NCBI GenBank assembly: GCA_002493625.1
Contig: DKZK01000027.1
Location: 109,193 to 161,441 of the forward strand
Direction: 5' to 3'
From: Lachnospiraceae bacterium UBA7076
GTDB lineage: Bacteria; Bacillota; Clostridia; Lachnospirales; Lachnospiraceae
DNA length: 52,249 nucleotides
Shown here: piece after piece, positions 7,909 to 16,400 of the stretch
Position numbering within the stretch: position 1 is the first letter of the stretch
Layout of the letters: the number at the start of each line of letters is the position of its first letter
Notes under the pieces: model-generated
What the model saw: the letters and a program-made list of their open reading frames with translations, nothing else
The model's database searches: none
Told to the model about the DNA's origin: nothing
Made by a program: the position numbers and the translations under genes

Positions 7909-9426
7909 TTATATGTCCACATCTGCATTTTCTGCATCATTCGCCTGAACATCCCCTGCACCCATCTCCGGTGTGGCATCCGTCTTAACGTCCGTGTCAT
8001 TTTTCATCCCTGACGTTCCCATCGCAAGCCTAGTTCCTGCAAAGCTTGACAACAATGCGCTTGGATTAATTCCAAGGCTGTCACCGATACCATCAATTAC
8101 CTGTTTTAATGACTTTGTTACGTCCTCGGTCATTTTCGCGGTATTGCCTGAGCCGTACATTGTAATCTTGTCAATATTGGCAAGCGGTGCTGCAACGGCT
8201 TCCGCCACCTGCGGATACATTTTACAGAGCATTTCCATAATTGCCGCCTCGCCATATTTCTGCATGGCTTCCGCTTTTTTATCGATACCTGCTGCCTCTG
8301 CCTCCGCCTTTGCGCGTATGGCTTCCGCCTCTGCCTTACCCTTTGCAATGATACCTGCTGCCTCCTGCTCCATGGAATATTTGAGAGCATCAGCCTCTAT
8401 CTTTTTAGCCTCTGCGTCCTGCTCAATCTCGTACTTCTTTGCTTCGGCATCCTTCTGTCTCTTATAAAGCTCAACATCCGCCATCTGCTGCTGCTCATAT
8501 TTCTTTGCGTCTGCCTGCTTCCTTATCTGGGCGTTAAGCGTCTGCTCCTGTACCTGCGCCTCTTTTGTCTTTAACTCAATTTCTCTTTCCTGTCTTGCTA
8601 TATCTGCATTTGCAGCCGTTACCTCAATGGATTTTCTCTGCTCATGCTCCTGAATTTTATATGCTGCGTCAGCCTCAGCCTTTTTTGTGTCCTCAACCGT
8701 TTTAAGCTCGGACTTCTTAATTGCAAGCTCATTCTGCTTGATTGCAATCTCCGTATCCGCCTTAACTCTGGCATCGTTTGCCTGCTTATTAGCCTCAGCC
8801 TGCGCGATTGCCACGTCCCTGTCGGCATTTGCCTTTGCAATCGAGGCATTTTTCTGAATGGCAGCCATGTTATCCTGTCCCAGAGCAGGAATCAAATCAT
8901 TCTGGTCGGTTACATGCTGAATGTTGCATGAAATAATCTCTATGCCGAGATTGTTCATGTCCTTTTGCGCCTTTTCCTGAACCTGATCACCGAACACCTT
9001 ACGGTCATTACATAAATCCTTAAGATTAACGGTTCCGATGATTTCCCTCATGTTACCCTGCAATGAATCAACCAATGCGATTATGATTTCCTCCTCCTTC
9101 ATGTTAAGGAAGTTTTTCATTGCCTTCTGCACACCCTCTGCATCTGTCATTACCCTTACCTTGGCAACAGCGTCAATATTTACGCCTATAAAATCCAAAG
9201 TCGGCACATAGTCGCCTGTTTTTATGTCAATGGAAATTTGCCTTACAATCAGCTTATCCATTCGTTCAAAAAACGGAATCCGTATTCCCGCACGACCGAT
9301 GAGTATTTTGGGCTGTTTTCTCATACCCGATATTATGTAGGCAACATCAGGCGGTGCCTTTACATAACTGCATATCAGCAGCAATAGCACTGCTGCAATA
9401 ATTATCCCGATTAAAAAATATGGCAT
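7909..9426 (-). CDS. Flotillin-like SPFH/Band 7 protein
   Basis: A 505-aa protein: an N-terminal membrane helix (about 3-22), an SPFH domain (about 25-190) with the typical D-V-A-Y-I-I-S-G and D-F-I-G-V segments, a long Ala/Glu/Lys coiled coil (about 190-400), and a flotillin C-terminal region ending in a flexible acidic tail. Flotillins (FloT/YuaG) oligomerise on the inner face of the membrane and organise lipid domains. An NfeD-type partner often sits beside flotillin genes; none is present here. The ribosome site is AGAGG. The Ala-rich coiled coil generates many spurious opposite-strand frames. Confidence 0.93.
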   Translation of the reverse strand: MPYFLIGIIIAAVLLLLICSYVKAPPDVAYIISGMRKQPKILIGRAGIRIPFFERMDKLIVRQISIDIKTGDYVPTLDFIGVNIDAVAKVRVMTDAEGVQKAMKNFLNMKEEEIIIALVDSLQGNMREIIGTVNLKDLCNDRKVFGDQVQEKAQKDMNNLGIEIISCNIQHVTDQNDLIPALGQDNMAAIQKNASIAKANADRDVAIAQAEANKQANDARVKADTEIAIKQNELAIKKSELKTVEDTKKAEADAAYKIQEHEQRKSIEVTAANADIARQEREIELKTKEAQVQEQTLNAQIRKQADAKKYEQQQMADVELYKRQKDAEAKKYEIEQDAEAKKIEADALKYSMEQEAAGIIAKGKAEAEAIRAKAEAEAAGIDKKAEAMQKYGEAAIMEMLCKMYPQVAEAVAAPLANIDKITMYGSGNTAKMTEDVTKSLKQVIDGIGDSLGINPSALLSSFAGTRLAMGTSGMKNDTDVKTDATPEMGAGDVQANDAENADVDI

Positions 9427-9522
9427 ATCATTACCTCTTTCCTTTGTTTTTTATATCCATTATCTGATATATTTATCTCACTTTAACACAATGATATAAC
9501 TCCGTCAACTTTCATCAGTTTT

Positions 9523-9615
9523 GTGAAGCTTGCAGGCGTTCGCAGATAAACCATTGGAAATCTTGCAAAGGTATTTAATGTTACAATCGAAGAAGTTTTT
9601 ACTGTTGAGGACTAA
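9523..9615 (+). pseudogene. Remnant of an XRE-type helix-turn-helix gene end
   Basis: In one plus-strand frame the bases read V-K-L-A-G-V-R-R, a stop (9547), then T-I-G-N-L-A-K-V-F-N-V-T-I-E-E-V-F and a stop (9613). The second part is close to the last helix of Cro/cI-type HTH proteins (pattern: I-x-x-L-A-x-x-x-x-V-x-x-E-E-L-F). No start, ribosome site or N-terminal helices are visible. It is probably a decayed gene tail; chance similarity is possible at this length. Confidence 0.35.
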
Positions 9616-9630
9616 ATCTGGTCATATATT

Positions 9631-10539
9631 TCACAGCTCAAACCGGGAAAATACCTTTTCTCCCCCGTCCTTTTCCTGTTTATGCTTTATAAGATACGCT
9701 TTTATCTCCCCATGCCCTTCACCAAGGTCAGTAAGCAGCGCATCCACATTTTGGTCTTTTATTGCGCCTATTTCCATGAGCAGACGAAAATGTCTGAGAC
9801 TGTCTGCATATTTCTCCTTTATGAGCCTCCACGTTAAGCAGGCAGGGCAGCCCTTCATATGCAGACAGATATAATCCACGTACCTCTGCCTTGCAAAGGA
9901 ACTTATGCCCTCATCAAAAATAAGCCGTTCCACAGCAAGCTCAAGCTTGAACAAAATCTGCTCCACAGCATAGTTTTCTCTTGTTTTGCTTATATCCTCC
10001 TCCCCGCCAAGCATATTATCATAATATCCTTCCTCATCAGGAGCGTTTATAATTTCAGTAATTTTTTCATCCAAACTTTTATACCAGAGCCCTGTATTTT
10101 GGGTATCTGCTTTTATAAATTCATCTGTTTTAAGCAGCCTTACCGTCATCGCCATCAGGTGGGAAAGCGGCTCCCCACATACTCCAATACACAGTCTGTC
10201 AAGCCTTTTACATCCCTCAAACACATCCCTGCCAAAGGTCACGCTTAAATCCTCTTTATCGCAGGAAACCACAGCAAGGCTTTCACAGTATGCAAAGGCC
10301 CAGTCCTCCACCGTCGCTATATTTTTTCCCAGCCTTACCTCCCTGATTTTACAGGACATAAAGGCTTTTTTACTTATTATCCTTACAGGTATATCATCCC
10401 CGTCAATATTTATGAAATCAGGAATGAAAAGACATTCTGCGCTACCGTCCATCCCCGTTATTACAATATGTTTTTTGTCCCTGACAGCTTCAACCCTGTA
10501 TTTTAAACCGCTGTTTTCTTTTTCCACCCTTAACACCAA
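9631..10539 (-). CDS. LRR_5 (BspA-type) leucine-rich-repeat protein
   Basis: A 302-aa soluble protein. The N-terminal 100 residues hold about three BspA/LRR_5-type repeats (I-P-D-F-I, I-S-K-K-A-F, V-E-D-W-A-F-A-Y-C, V-F-E-G-C-K-R-L), normally a protein-binding solenoid. The remaining 200 residues are a helical domain I do not recognise. No signal peptide is seen, so it acts inside the cell. TTG 10539, GTG 10536 and GTG 10527 are all possible starts behind AGAGGA. It follows the MoxR and VWA genes on the same strand and could be their adaptor or client. A 16-bp tandem repeat array separates it from the MoxR gene. Confidence 0.75.
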   Translation of the reverse strand: MVLRVEKENSGLKYRVEAVRDKKHIVITGMDGSAECLFIPDFINIDGDDIPVRIISKKAFMSCKIREVRLGKNIATVEDWAFAYCESLAVVSCDKEDLSVTFGRDVFEGCKRLDRLCIGVCGEPLSHLMAMTVRLLKTDEFIKADTQNTGLWYKSLDEKITEIINAPDEEGYYDNMLGGEEDISKTRENYAVEQILFKLELAVERLIFDEGISSFARQRYVDYICLHMKGCPACLTWRLIKEKYADSLRHFRLLMEIGAIKDQNVDALLTDLGEGHGEIKAYLIKHKQEKDGGEKVFSRFEL

Positions 10540-10572
10540 TCCTCTGTTTTTACGGTACTACAAATTTTATCG

Positions 10573-10674
10573 GACTTACATTTCGTCAGACTTGCATTTC
10601 ATCAAGCTTTATCTTTCATCAGTCTTGCATTTCATCAGCCTTACATTTCATCAAACTTACACTTATCAATCTTA
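10573..10674. repeat. Degenerate 16-bp tandem repeats after the MoxR gene
   Basis: About six units of 15-17 bp, consensus GACTTACATTTCATCA on the plus strand, run from 10573 to the MoxR stop codon at 10672. The last, most diverged unit overlaps the 3' end of the coding sequence, so the array probably grew by slippage from the gene end. There are no spacers, so it is not CRISPR. Confidence 0.75.
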
Positions 10675-12228
10675 CGTCTCCAACTGCTCCGGATACTTTT
10701 CCTGCATTTTTATCCTCTTATCAAGCTGCGTTTTCCTGTCGCTTACCATAAGCCTCTCACTGTATTTTGAATAGCTGCTGCATCCGAACATACTTATATA
10801 TTTTGCGCTGTAGCTATTCTCGGTAAGCTCGGAAACCAAAACAAGCATTTCCTGCCCGTCGCCAAATGCATCCTCCACAAAGCAAAAAAGCGCCTCAAGT
10901 CTGCCTCCCACTTCTTTTTCCAAAGCCTTCATATTATCAAGCTCCTTATCATATACGCTCTTTACAATTGCAAATCCATTATCGCCATGCATTGCGGAAT
11001 TATCCTTACAGGATGAATCTTCAAAGGAGCTGTCACCATGATTTAACAGGGAACACCGCATTTCATTTAATGTATTCCTCACTCTTTTTAAAAGCTGTTT
11101 TTTCTCCGAAGAAAGGGAACCTGCCGCCTCAAGCTTGTCCATGCTTATCTGACATTTTCTCTCCTCATCCTCCAATGCTACGGATATGTTGCTGCTTCCC
11201 TTTACAGTCATAAGCCTGGTTAAAAGCTCCTCTATATAGCACGTCACATCCACGACCTCCCTTATATCAGCCGTCACATAATCAAGCAGAACACCCATAA
11301 GCGCAAGCCTTTCGTCAAAGGAGGCAGCCTTTGCCTTTCGGATAATGTCATCACTTGAATTTCCCGACAATATTTCTTCAGGGGCATAGTCATTTTTATA
11401 TTTATTATACAGCTCATAATAGGCAAGGAAACGCCTTGCAATATTTTCATTTCTTATGTACTGGGACACAAGCCCGTAATCAACGGTTATTTTATTTTCC
11501 TCATACATAGAAATAATGCGGGACAAATCCTCCCAGCCCCTTGCAGTCACATAGGAGCGTCCCTTGACGGTAGTCTCGATATGATAAAAATATTCAGTAT
11601 TTGCCTGAAGAAAGCCTGTCACAGAGCCGCATATTCCCTTGTCCAAGGCATATTCCCTCCAGACTGCAAAATCGGGCTCAACCGTCATAACCTTAAGGCG
11701 GTCAAGAGTTGCAACGTCAAACTCCCTCACGCCTCTGTTGTACTCCTTGGGATTTCCTGCCGTTACAATAATCCACCCCTCAGGCACCTGATGTCTTCCA
11801 AAGGTTTTGTATTGCAGAAATTCAAGCATTGACGGCGCAAGCGTTTCAGACACGCAGTTTATCTCATCAAGAAAAAGTATTCCCTCCCTTATGCCGCTTG
11901 TCTCCATCGTGTCATATACCGTGGATATGATCTCACTCATTGTATATTCTGAAACGTCATATTCCTGCCCGCCGTATTCTTTCTTTTTAATAAACGGAAG
12001 CCCTAGCGCAGACTGTCTTGTATGGTGCGTCATGGAATACGATACAAGAGCAATCCCCATTTCCTCTGCAAGCTGCTCCATAACGGCAGTTTTCCCTATT
12101 CCGGGAGCCCCCACCATAAAAATCGGTCTCTGCTTTGATACGGGTATTTTATACTCTCCGTATTCATCTCTCGCAAGATATATTTTTATGGTATCTTTTA
12201 TATATGCCTTCGCCTCTTTAATATTCAT
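10672..12228 (-). CDS. MoxR-like AAA+ ATPase
   Basis: An AAA+ ATPase of 518 aa. Walker A G-A-P-G-I-G-K-T (about 40-47), Walker B L-F-L-D-E-I-N (Asp121-Glu122), sensor region V-T-A-G-N-P, and an arginine-finger segment T-L-D-R-L. The C-terminal 300 residues are a helical extension of unknown fold. The longer frame starts at 12294, but ATG 12228 has a near-ideal AGGAGGAGC ribosome site and overlaps the end of the VWA gene by 11 nt, so translational coupling is likely. MoxR ATPases work with VWA partners as chaperone-like remodelling machines (RavA-ViaA is the best known); here the partner is directly upstream. Confidence 0.92.
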   Translation of the reverse strand: MNIKEAKAYIKDTIKIYLARDEYGEYKIPVSKQRPIFMVGAPGIGKTAVMEQLAEEMGIALVSYSMTHHTRQSALGLPFIKKKEYGGQEYDVSEYTMSEIISTVYDTMETSGIREGILFLDEINCVSETLAPSMLEFLQYKTFGRHQVPEGWIIVTAGNPKEYNRGVREFDVATLDRLKVMTVEPDFAVWREYALDKGICGSVTGFLQANTEYFYHIETTVKGRSYVTARGWEDLSRIISMYEENKITVDYGLVSQYIRNENIARRFLAYYELYNKYKNDYAPEEILSGNSSDDIIRKAKAASFDERLALMGVLLDYVTADIREVVDVTCYIEELLTRLMTVKGSSNISVALEDEERKCQISMDKLEAAGSLSSEKKQLLKRVRNTLNEMRCSLLNHGDSSFEDSSCKDNSAMHGDNGFAIVKSVYDKELDNMKALEKEVGGRLEALFCFVEDAFGDGQEMLVLVSELTENSYSAKYISMFGCSSYSKYSERLMVSDRKTQLDKRIKMQEKYPEQLET

Positions 12229-13573
12229 AAAGCTCCTCCTCCAAAACGGCTTTAATTGCCCACCATGGAACCTCCCGTCTGTTTTTATCCTCATTTAAAA
12301 ATGCAAAGGCAGCCTTGTAGTCAGGCGCTTGTTCCGGATATATTCCATATCCGTCAGTAAAATATATCAGTCCGTTTAAGTCTCTGATATCCCCGTTTTT
12401 TACAAGCACTTCCACTCTGTCAAACACAGGGCGGAAATCCGTACCGCCATAGCCCGACACCTTCACATTTTCTATATATGCCTTAAATGCATCCCAATTA
12501 TTTATGCATTTTTCCGAGACAATATTATCATCACAAAATAAAATCCAAATAAAAAATTCATTAAAAAAGCCTTCCCTTGCGCGGAAAATATCATATGTTC
12601 TCTGCAAAAAGCCCTTTATATGCTCACCCTTGCATGAGGCTGATGTGTCTATGGCTATCACAAGCTCCCGTAGCTTGTCCGCCTCCCTGTATTCCAAGGG
12701 CTCAATAAGCGGCATATTTCCATATAAATTCAGACCGTATGTGTAATATACATAGTCAAACTCATCCGGGTTTACGGTAATTTCCTCTCCGTAAGACATA
12801 AAATGCTCCAGTATGCTGCTATAGCTCACATGCTTTTTCCGCCCATCCCAAAGATTATCCTCCAAGACATGAGATGACCTTTTTTTAGAAAAATTCTTTA
12901 TATCGCTGTTTAATCTTTCCGATATTTTTTCCCACTGTTTTTTATTTATGACAAGCTCGTCGTTTCCTTCATCCGTCCATGCATCATGGCAGTCAAGAAA
13001 AAAAGCCTGTCCATACTCGGAAAGTTCTCTTTCCTCTATTCCTCCATTCACAAGCTCCCTGTAAATAAGCTGCGCCGTAAGTCTTGGAACACGGTTACTC
13101 ATTTTTTCAAGGAGCCGCCTTTTATTATCATCTCCCGTAAGATAAAACGCATTTCCCGTCAAATCGAGAACTGCCGCCTCAGCAGCCATATCCGCCGCCA
13201 CGTTCCAATATCTTTTACGTTTTTCATCACTTAACCTGTTATTTTTTTTATCGAGTATATGTCTAAGCTGATTTTCATGGAAAAAAATTTTATGCAGAAT
13301 AACATGAAGATAAAGTCTGACGGCGTAATTTCCGTCTCTCCTGTATTTCTGAACAATATACTGTGGGTCATAACAAAGCGCACTTTCTTTAAGCCCGGCC
13401 TTTCCATATCCACTGATTTCCTTAAGACCGATTGCCAGAAGGGCAACGTCAAAATACCGGTATTTAACCATTATATCTGCCCTTGCAAGATCAAATATTT
13501 CTTCCGCAATTTCACTTACCATATTTGACATTCCCTTCAAGCAATTTTTATCAAAATCATCCAAGCGCCACAT
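12218..13573 (-). CDS. VWA-like/DUF2201-type partner of the MoxR ATPase
   Basis: A soluble protein of up to 451 aa. The N-terminal half resembles the putative metallopeptidase domain of DUF2201 proteins, with His at 90, 94 and 99 (L-H-V-I-L-H-K-I-F-F-H); there is no HExxH, so peptidase activity is uncertain. The C-terminal half is a VWA-like domain: V-I-A-I-D-T-S-A-S (MIDAS motif, 305-313), a later G-G-T-D and Y-F-T-D-G. The start is uncertain: 13573 overlaps the ZIP gene by 17 nt, while ATG 13522 has GAAGGG at 10 nt spacing. It forms a coupled pair with the MoxR ATPase; the VWA domain probably recruits targets through a bound metal. Confidence 0.88.
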   Translation of the reverse strand: MWRLDDFDKNCLKGMSNMVSEIAEEIFDLARADIMVKYRYFDVALLAIGLKEISGYGKAGLKESALCYDPQYIVQKYRRDGNYAVRLYLHVILHKIFFHENQLRHILDKKNNRLSDEKRKRYWNVAADMAAEAAVLDLTGNAFYLTGDDNKRRLLEKMSNRVPRLTAQLIYRELVNGGIEERELSEYGQAFFLDCHDAWTDEGNDELVINKKQWEKISERLNSDIKNFSKKRSSHVLEDNLWDGRKKHVSYSSILEHFMSYGEEITVNPDEFDYVYYTYGLNLYGNMPLIEPLEYREADKLRELVIAIDTSASCKGEHIKGFLQRTYDIFRAREGFFNEFFIWILFCDDNIVSEKCINNWDAFKAYIENVKVSGYGGTDFRPVFDRVEVLVKNGDIRDLNGLIYFTDGYGIYPEQAPDYKAAFAFLNEDKNRREVPWWAIKAVLEEELYEY

Positions 13574-14342
13574 CCAGAATCATCATTATAACAAAGCCCA
13601 ATGCAAAGCCTATTGTTCCAATGTTTGAATGTTCACCCTCCGCGGACTCAGGTATAAGCTCCTCCACCACCACATACATCATTGCGCCTGCTGCAAATGC
13701 CAGAAAATACGGCATGATAAAAAGCAAATGGGCTGAAAGCCACAGCGTTATTATTGCTCCTACCGGCTCCACGATTCCTGACAAAACTCCATACAAAAAT
13801 GCTTTTTTCTTTCCTGCTCCTGCAGCGCATACAGGCATTGATACGATAGCGCCCTCCGGAAAGTTCTGTACGGCAATACCGATTGTAAGCGCCATGGCGC
13901 CCATAAATGTAATATTGCTGTCCTCAGCGGCTACGCCTGCAAAGGTTACCCCTACTGCCATGCCCTCCGGTATATTGTGAAGGGTCACTGCAAGAACCAG
14001 CTTTGCCGTTCTTGAAATATGGGCAGGCAGTCCCTCCGCCTTATCTTCATTTACATGTAAATGGGGTATAATCGTATCAAGAAGTAAAAGAAAGAAAACT
14101 CCCAACAGAAAACCTGCTGCGGCAGGAATAAATGAAAGCTTTTTCATGCCGCTTTCCTCTGACATTTCAATGGCAGGAATCAGCAGCGACCATACAGACG
14201 CCGCAATCATAATTCCTCCTGCAAAGCCTGAAAGAGTTTTCTGCAGCTTTTCATTCAGCTTATCCTTCACAAAAAGTACAGTAGATGCGCCCAGCGCAGT
14301 ACCTATAAAAGGAATCCACAGCGCCAACATTGTCTCTTTCAT
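13557..14342 (-). CDS. ZIP family metal transporter (ZupT/GufA type)
   Basis: An integral membrane protein of 261 aa with eight predicted helices. It shows the ZIP metal-site motifs: H-N-I-P-E-G in helix 4 and Q-N-F-P-E-G in helix 5. A His-containing cytoplasmic loop (P-H-L-H-V-N-E-D) lies between helices 3 and 4. ZIP proteins import zinc or other divalent metals into the cytosol. ATG 14342 has AGGGAGGAT at good spacing, better than the upstream in-frame ATG at 14375. The 3' end overlaps the possible start of the VWA gene, so it probably belongs to the ZIP-VWA-MoxR transcript. Confidence 0.92.
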   Translation of the reverse strand: MKETMLALWIPFIGTALGASTVLFVKDKLNEKLQKTLSGFAGGIMIAASVWSLLIPAIEMSEESGMKKLSFIPAAAGFLLGVFFLLLLDTIIPHLHVNEDKAEGLPAHISRTAKLVLAVTLHNIPEGMAVGVTFAGVAAEDSNITFMGAMALTIGIAVQNFPEGAIVSMPVCAAGAGKKKAFLYGVLSGIVEPVGAIITLWLSAHLLFIMPYFLAFAAGAMMYVVVEELIPESAEGEHSNIGTIGFALGFVIMMILDVALG

Positions 14343-14409
14343 ATTTATCCTCCCTCTATAAGCAGTATATTCCATATTTTTCTTTATGTACTGAAAAATA
14401 AAAATTTAT

Positions 14410-16155
14410 TCATCTGTTTGACGCATAAAGCTTGCCTGTATAATATGCATTTGCCTCAATCATCCGCTCCTTCATTTCCTTTTTGTTTTTGTACATAAGC
14501 GCATCCGCCTTATGCCATACGTCTGACATTGTTTCATCCCGATTAGATTCATTGTAGGCTGCAGATCCGTAAGCAATGCTTATACGGAACTTCTTATCAG
14601 GATTTGCATTATGCTCTGCAATGGCTGACTCAAACCGTTTCATTGCCTCATTGTACTGCGCAACAGGCGCATCTCCCGTTACAATTACTATAAACTCGTC
14701 ACCGCCAATTCTATAGCAGCTTCCCCCAAGTCCCTCAAAGGAACTTTTTATTATCTCCGCACCCTTGACAATCAGCTGGTCTCCTGTCTGATGCCCCATC
14801 TTATCGTTAATGTATTTCAGGTCATTTACATCAAACATTACAAAAACGACCTCATTTGTATTATTCTTATTTTCCTCTAGCTCTGCAATTTTTTCCTTGA
14901 ACAAGGTCCTGTTTCCAACGCCCGTAAGTCCATCCTTATATGCAAGCTCGCTTATCATCTCGGAGCGCGCTCCAAGCTTGACGGCATTTATGGTTTTCTC
15001 CAAGCTTGACATGCCGAAGCATATCATAAACAGAATAAGCCCGACCCTCACACACATTGCGCTGTCATGTGAATCAGACAGATAAAACCTTGCTATGTCC
15101 AGCATTGCAGATACGGAAATAGCTAACAGACCAAACACCCTGAAGAAATGAAAAATCGCCTTACTATCCGATTTTTCTTTTTGGGATTTCTTCTTTATAA
15201 CGGAAAGTATAATTACGACTGCCGAAAATACACACAGTACATGCGTAATCATAAGCGTTTCATGAAAGTCCATAATTTTAAGGAAATGCATTGCAAAGCA
15301 AATTAAAAATTCAAAAAAGGAAAATGTACAAAGCATCCCCTTTACATGCTTAAATCCGAAACCAAACGCCTTATCAAAATAAAGCGTCATAGGAATTACA
15401 ATCAGCATCAGAACCGTACAGGAAATCGTCTGTATGAGCCTGCTGTCACCCAAAAAGAGCTGAAAAACTCCCGTCTCAACAAGACACCATACAGCTATGC
15501 TTAAAGAAGTAAAGCCTAAGTACATAAGCTCATGGTTCTTTTCCCTTTTAAAATTCAAAGGAATATCTGCAAGTATAAGAATGATGCCTATAAACAGAAG
15601 CAGTACACTGTTAAGAATTGCAAACAGCTCCTGCTCAATAAAAGAAAGCGCCACACCTCCTGATGGTCCGATATATACATCCGTTATCCTTGTCTTTGCG
15701 TTATCGTATACGGTTATTATTTTTATCTGTACTGTCTTTCCTGCATCCTCACTGTAAAGAGGAACATAGTTATGCCTGCTTCCAAAAGACTTATTGTAGC
15801 TGCTGTTCTCCTCAACCTCAGGTTCGTATCTTAATTTTCCGTCAATATAAACCTTGTAAAAAATATTTTTCGTTCTGAAACACAGAGATAAACCCTCCGG
15901 AAGCCGGTCAGGAAGATTGCTGTAAATGCTGAACTGTCTGCCAGCCTTAACCCCCTCGGTTTTATTAAGGTATTCCAAATCTACAGCAGTACCATTTTCA
16001 AGTGTCCAATTCCCATCAAAAACAATCATCTCCTCCGATAATTCATCTGTCGGAGAGTACATATTGCTCTTTGCTGCCACACTGATAATTAAAATACAAA
16101 TTGTCAATGCCATAAAAGCATACATTATATGATATAATCTGCTTCTTCCATTCAT
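14410..16155 (-). CDS. 7TM-DISM-type membrane diguanylate cyclase
   Basis: A 581-aa protein. Order: signal/first membrane helix (about 8-28), an extracellular beta-rich domain (about 30-175), seven closely spaced helices (about 180-395) as in 7TMR-DISM receptors, then a GGDEF domain (about 415-565). The catalytic motif R-I-G-G-D-E-F is intact, as are G-V-G-N-R and F-D-V-N-D-L-K, so it should make cyclic di-GMP. The RxxD inhibitory site normally just upstream of GGDEF is absent (the position reads G-L-G-G), so product feedback through that site is not expected. The outside domain probably senses a small ligand. AAAGGA precedes the ATG by 10 nt. A 756-aa gene lies divergently upstream. Confidence 0.92.
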   Translation of the reverse strand: MNGRSRLYHIMYAFMALTICILIISVAAKSNMYSPTDELSEEMIVFDGNWTLENGTAVDLEYLNKTEGVKAGRQFSIYSNLPDRLPEGLSLCFRTKNIFYKVYIDGKLRYEPEVEENSSYNKSFGSRHNYVPLYSEDAGKTVQIKIITVYDNAKTRITDVYIGPSGGVALSFIEQELFAILNSVLLLFIGIILILADIPLNFKREKNHELMYLGFTSLSIAVWCLVETGVFQLFLGDSRLIQTISCTVLMLIVIPMTLYFDKAFGFGFKHVKGMLCTFSFFEFLICFAMHFLKIMDFHETLMITHVLCVFSAVVIILSVIKKKSQKEKSDSKAIFHFFRVFGLLAISVSAMLDIARFYLSDSHDSAMCVRVGLILFMICFGMSSLEKTINAVKLGARSEMISELAYKDGLTGVGNRTLFKEKIAELEENKNNTNEVVFVMFDVNDLKYINDKMGHQTGDQLIVKGAEIIKSSFEGLGGSCYRIGGDEFIVIVTGDAPVAQYNEAMKRFESAIAEHNANPDKKFRISIAYGSAAYNESNRDETMSDVWHKADALMYKNKKEMKERMIEANAYYTGKLYASNR

Positions 16156-16400
16156 AATATCATGTTCCTTTATTATTAGTTAATCCGGCTATAAGCTTTG
16201 TCATATGAGCATTCTTTACGGGCATCTGTATAACCATTAGCGCTATTGAATAATATCCCTTTATCCATTTAATTATATAATTTTATTAATGAATTGCAAG
16301 TTTTTTCTATAAATAACCGACATATTTTATTTAGCCTTTGATGTTATGCAAAAAGTTTGATATACTATATAATTGTAAATAAATTAAGGAGATGAACAAC

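Noticed and set aside
7774..8013. Short ORFs inside and overlapping palindrome copy A
   Set aside because: They are translations of a repeat element; the equivalent frames are broken in copy B, so they are not conserved as protein.
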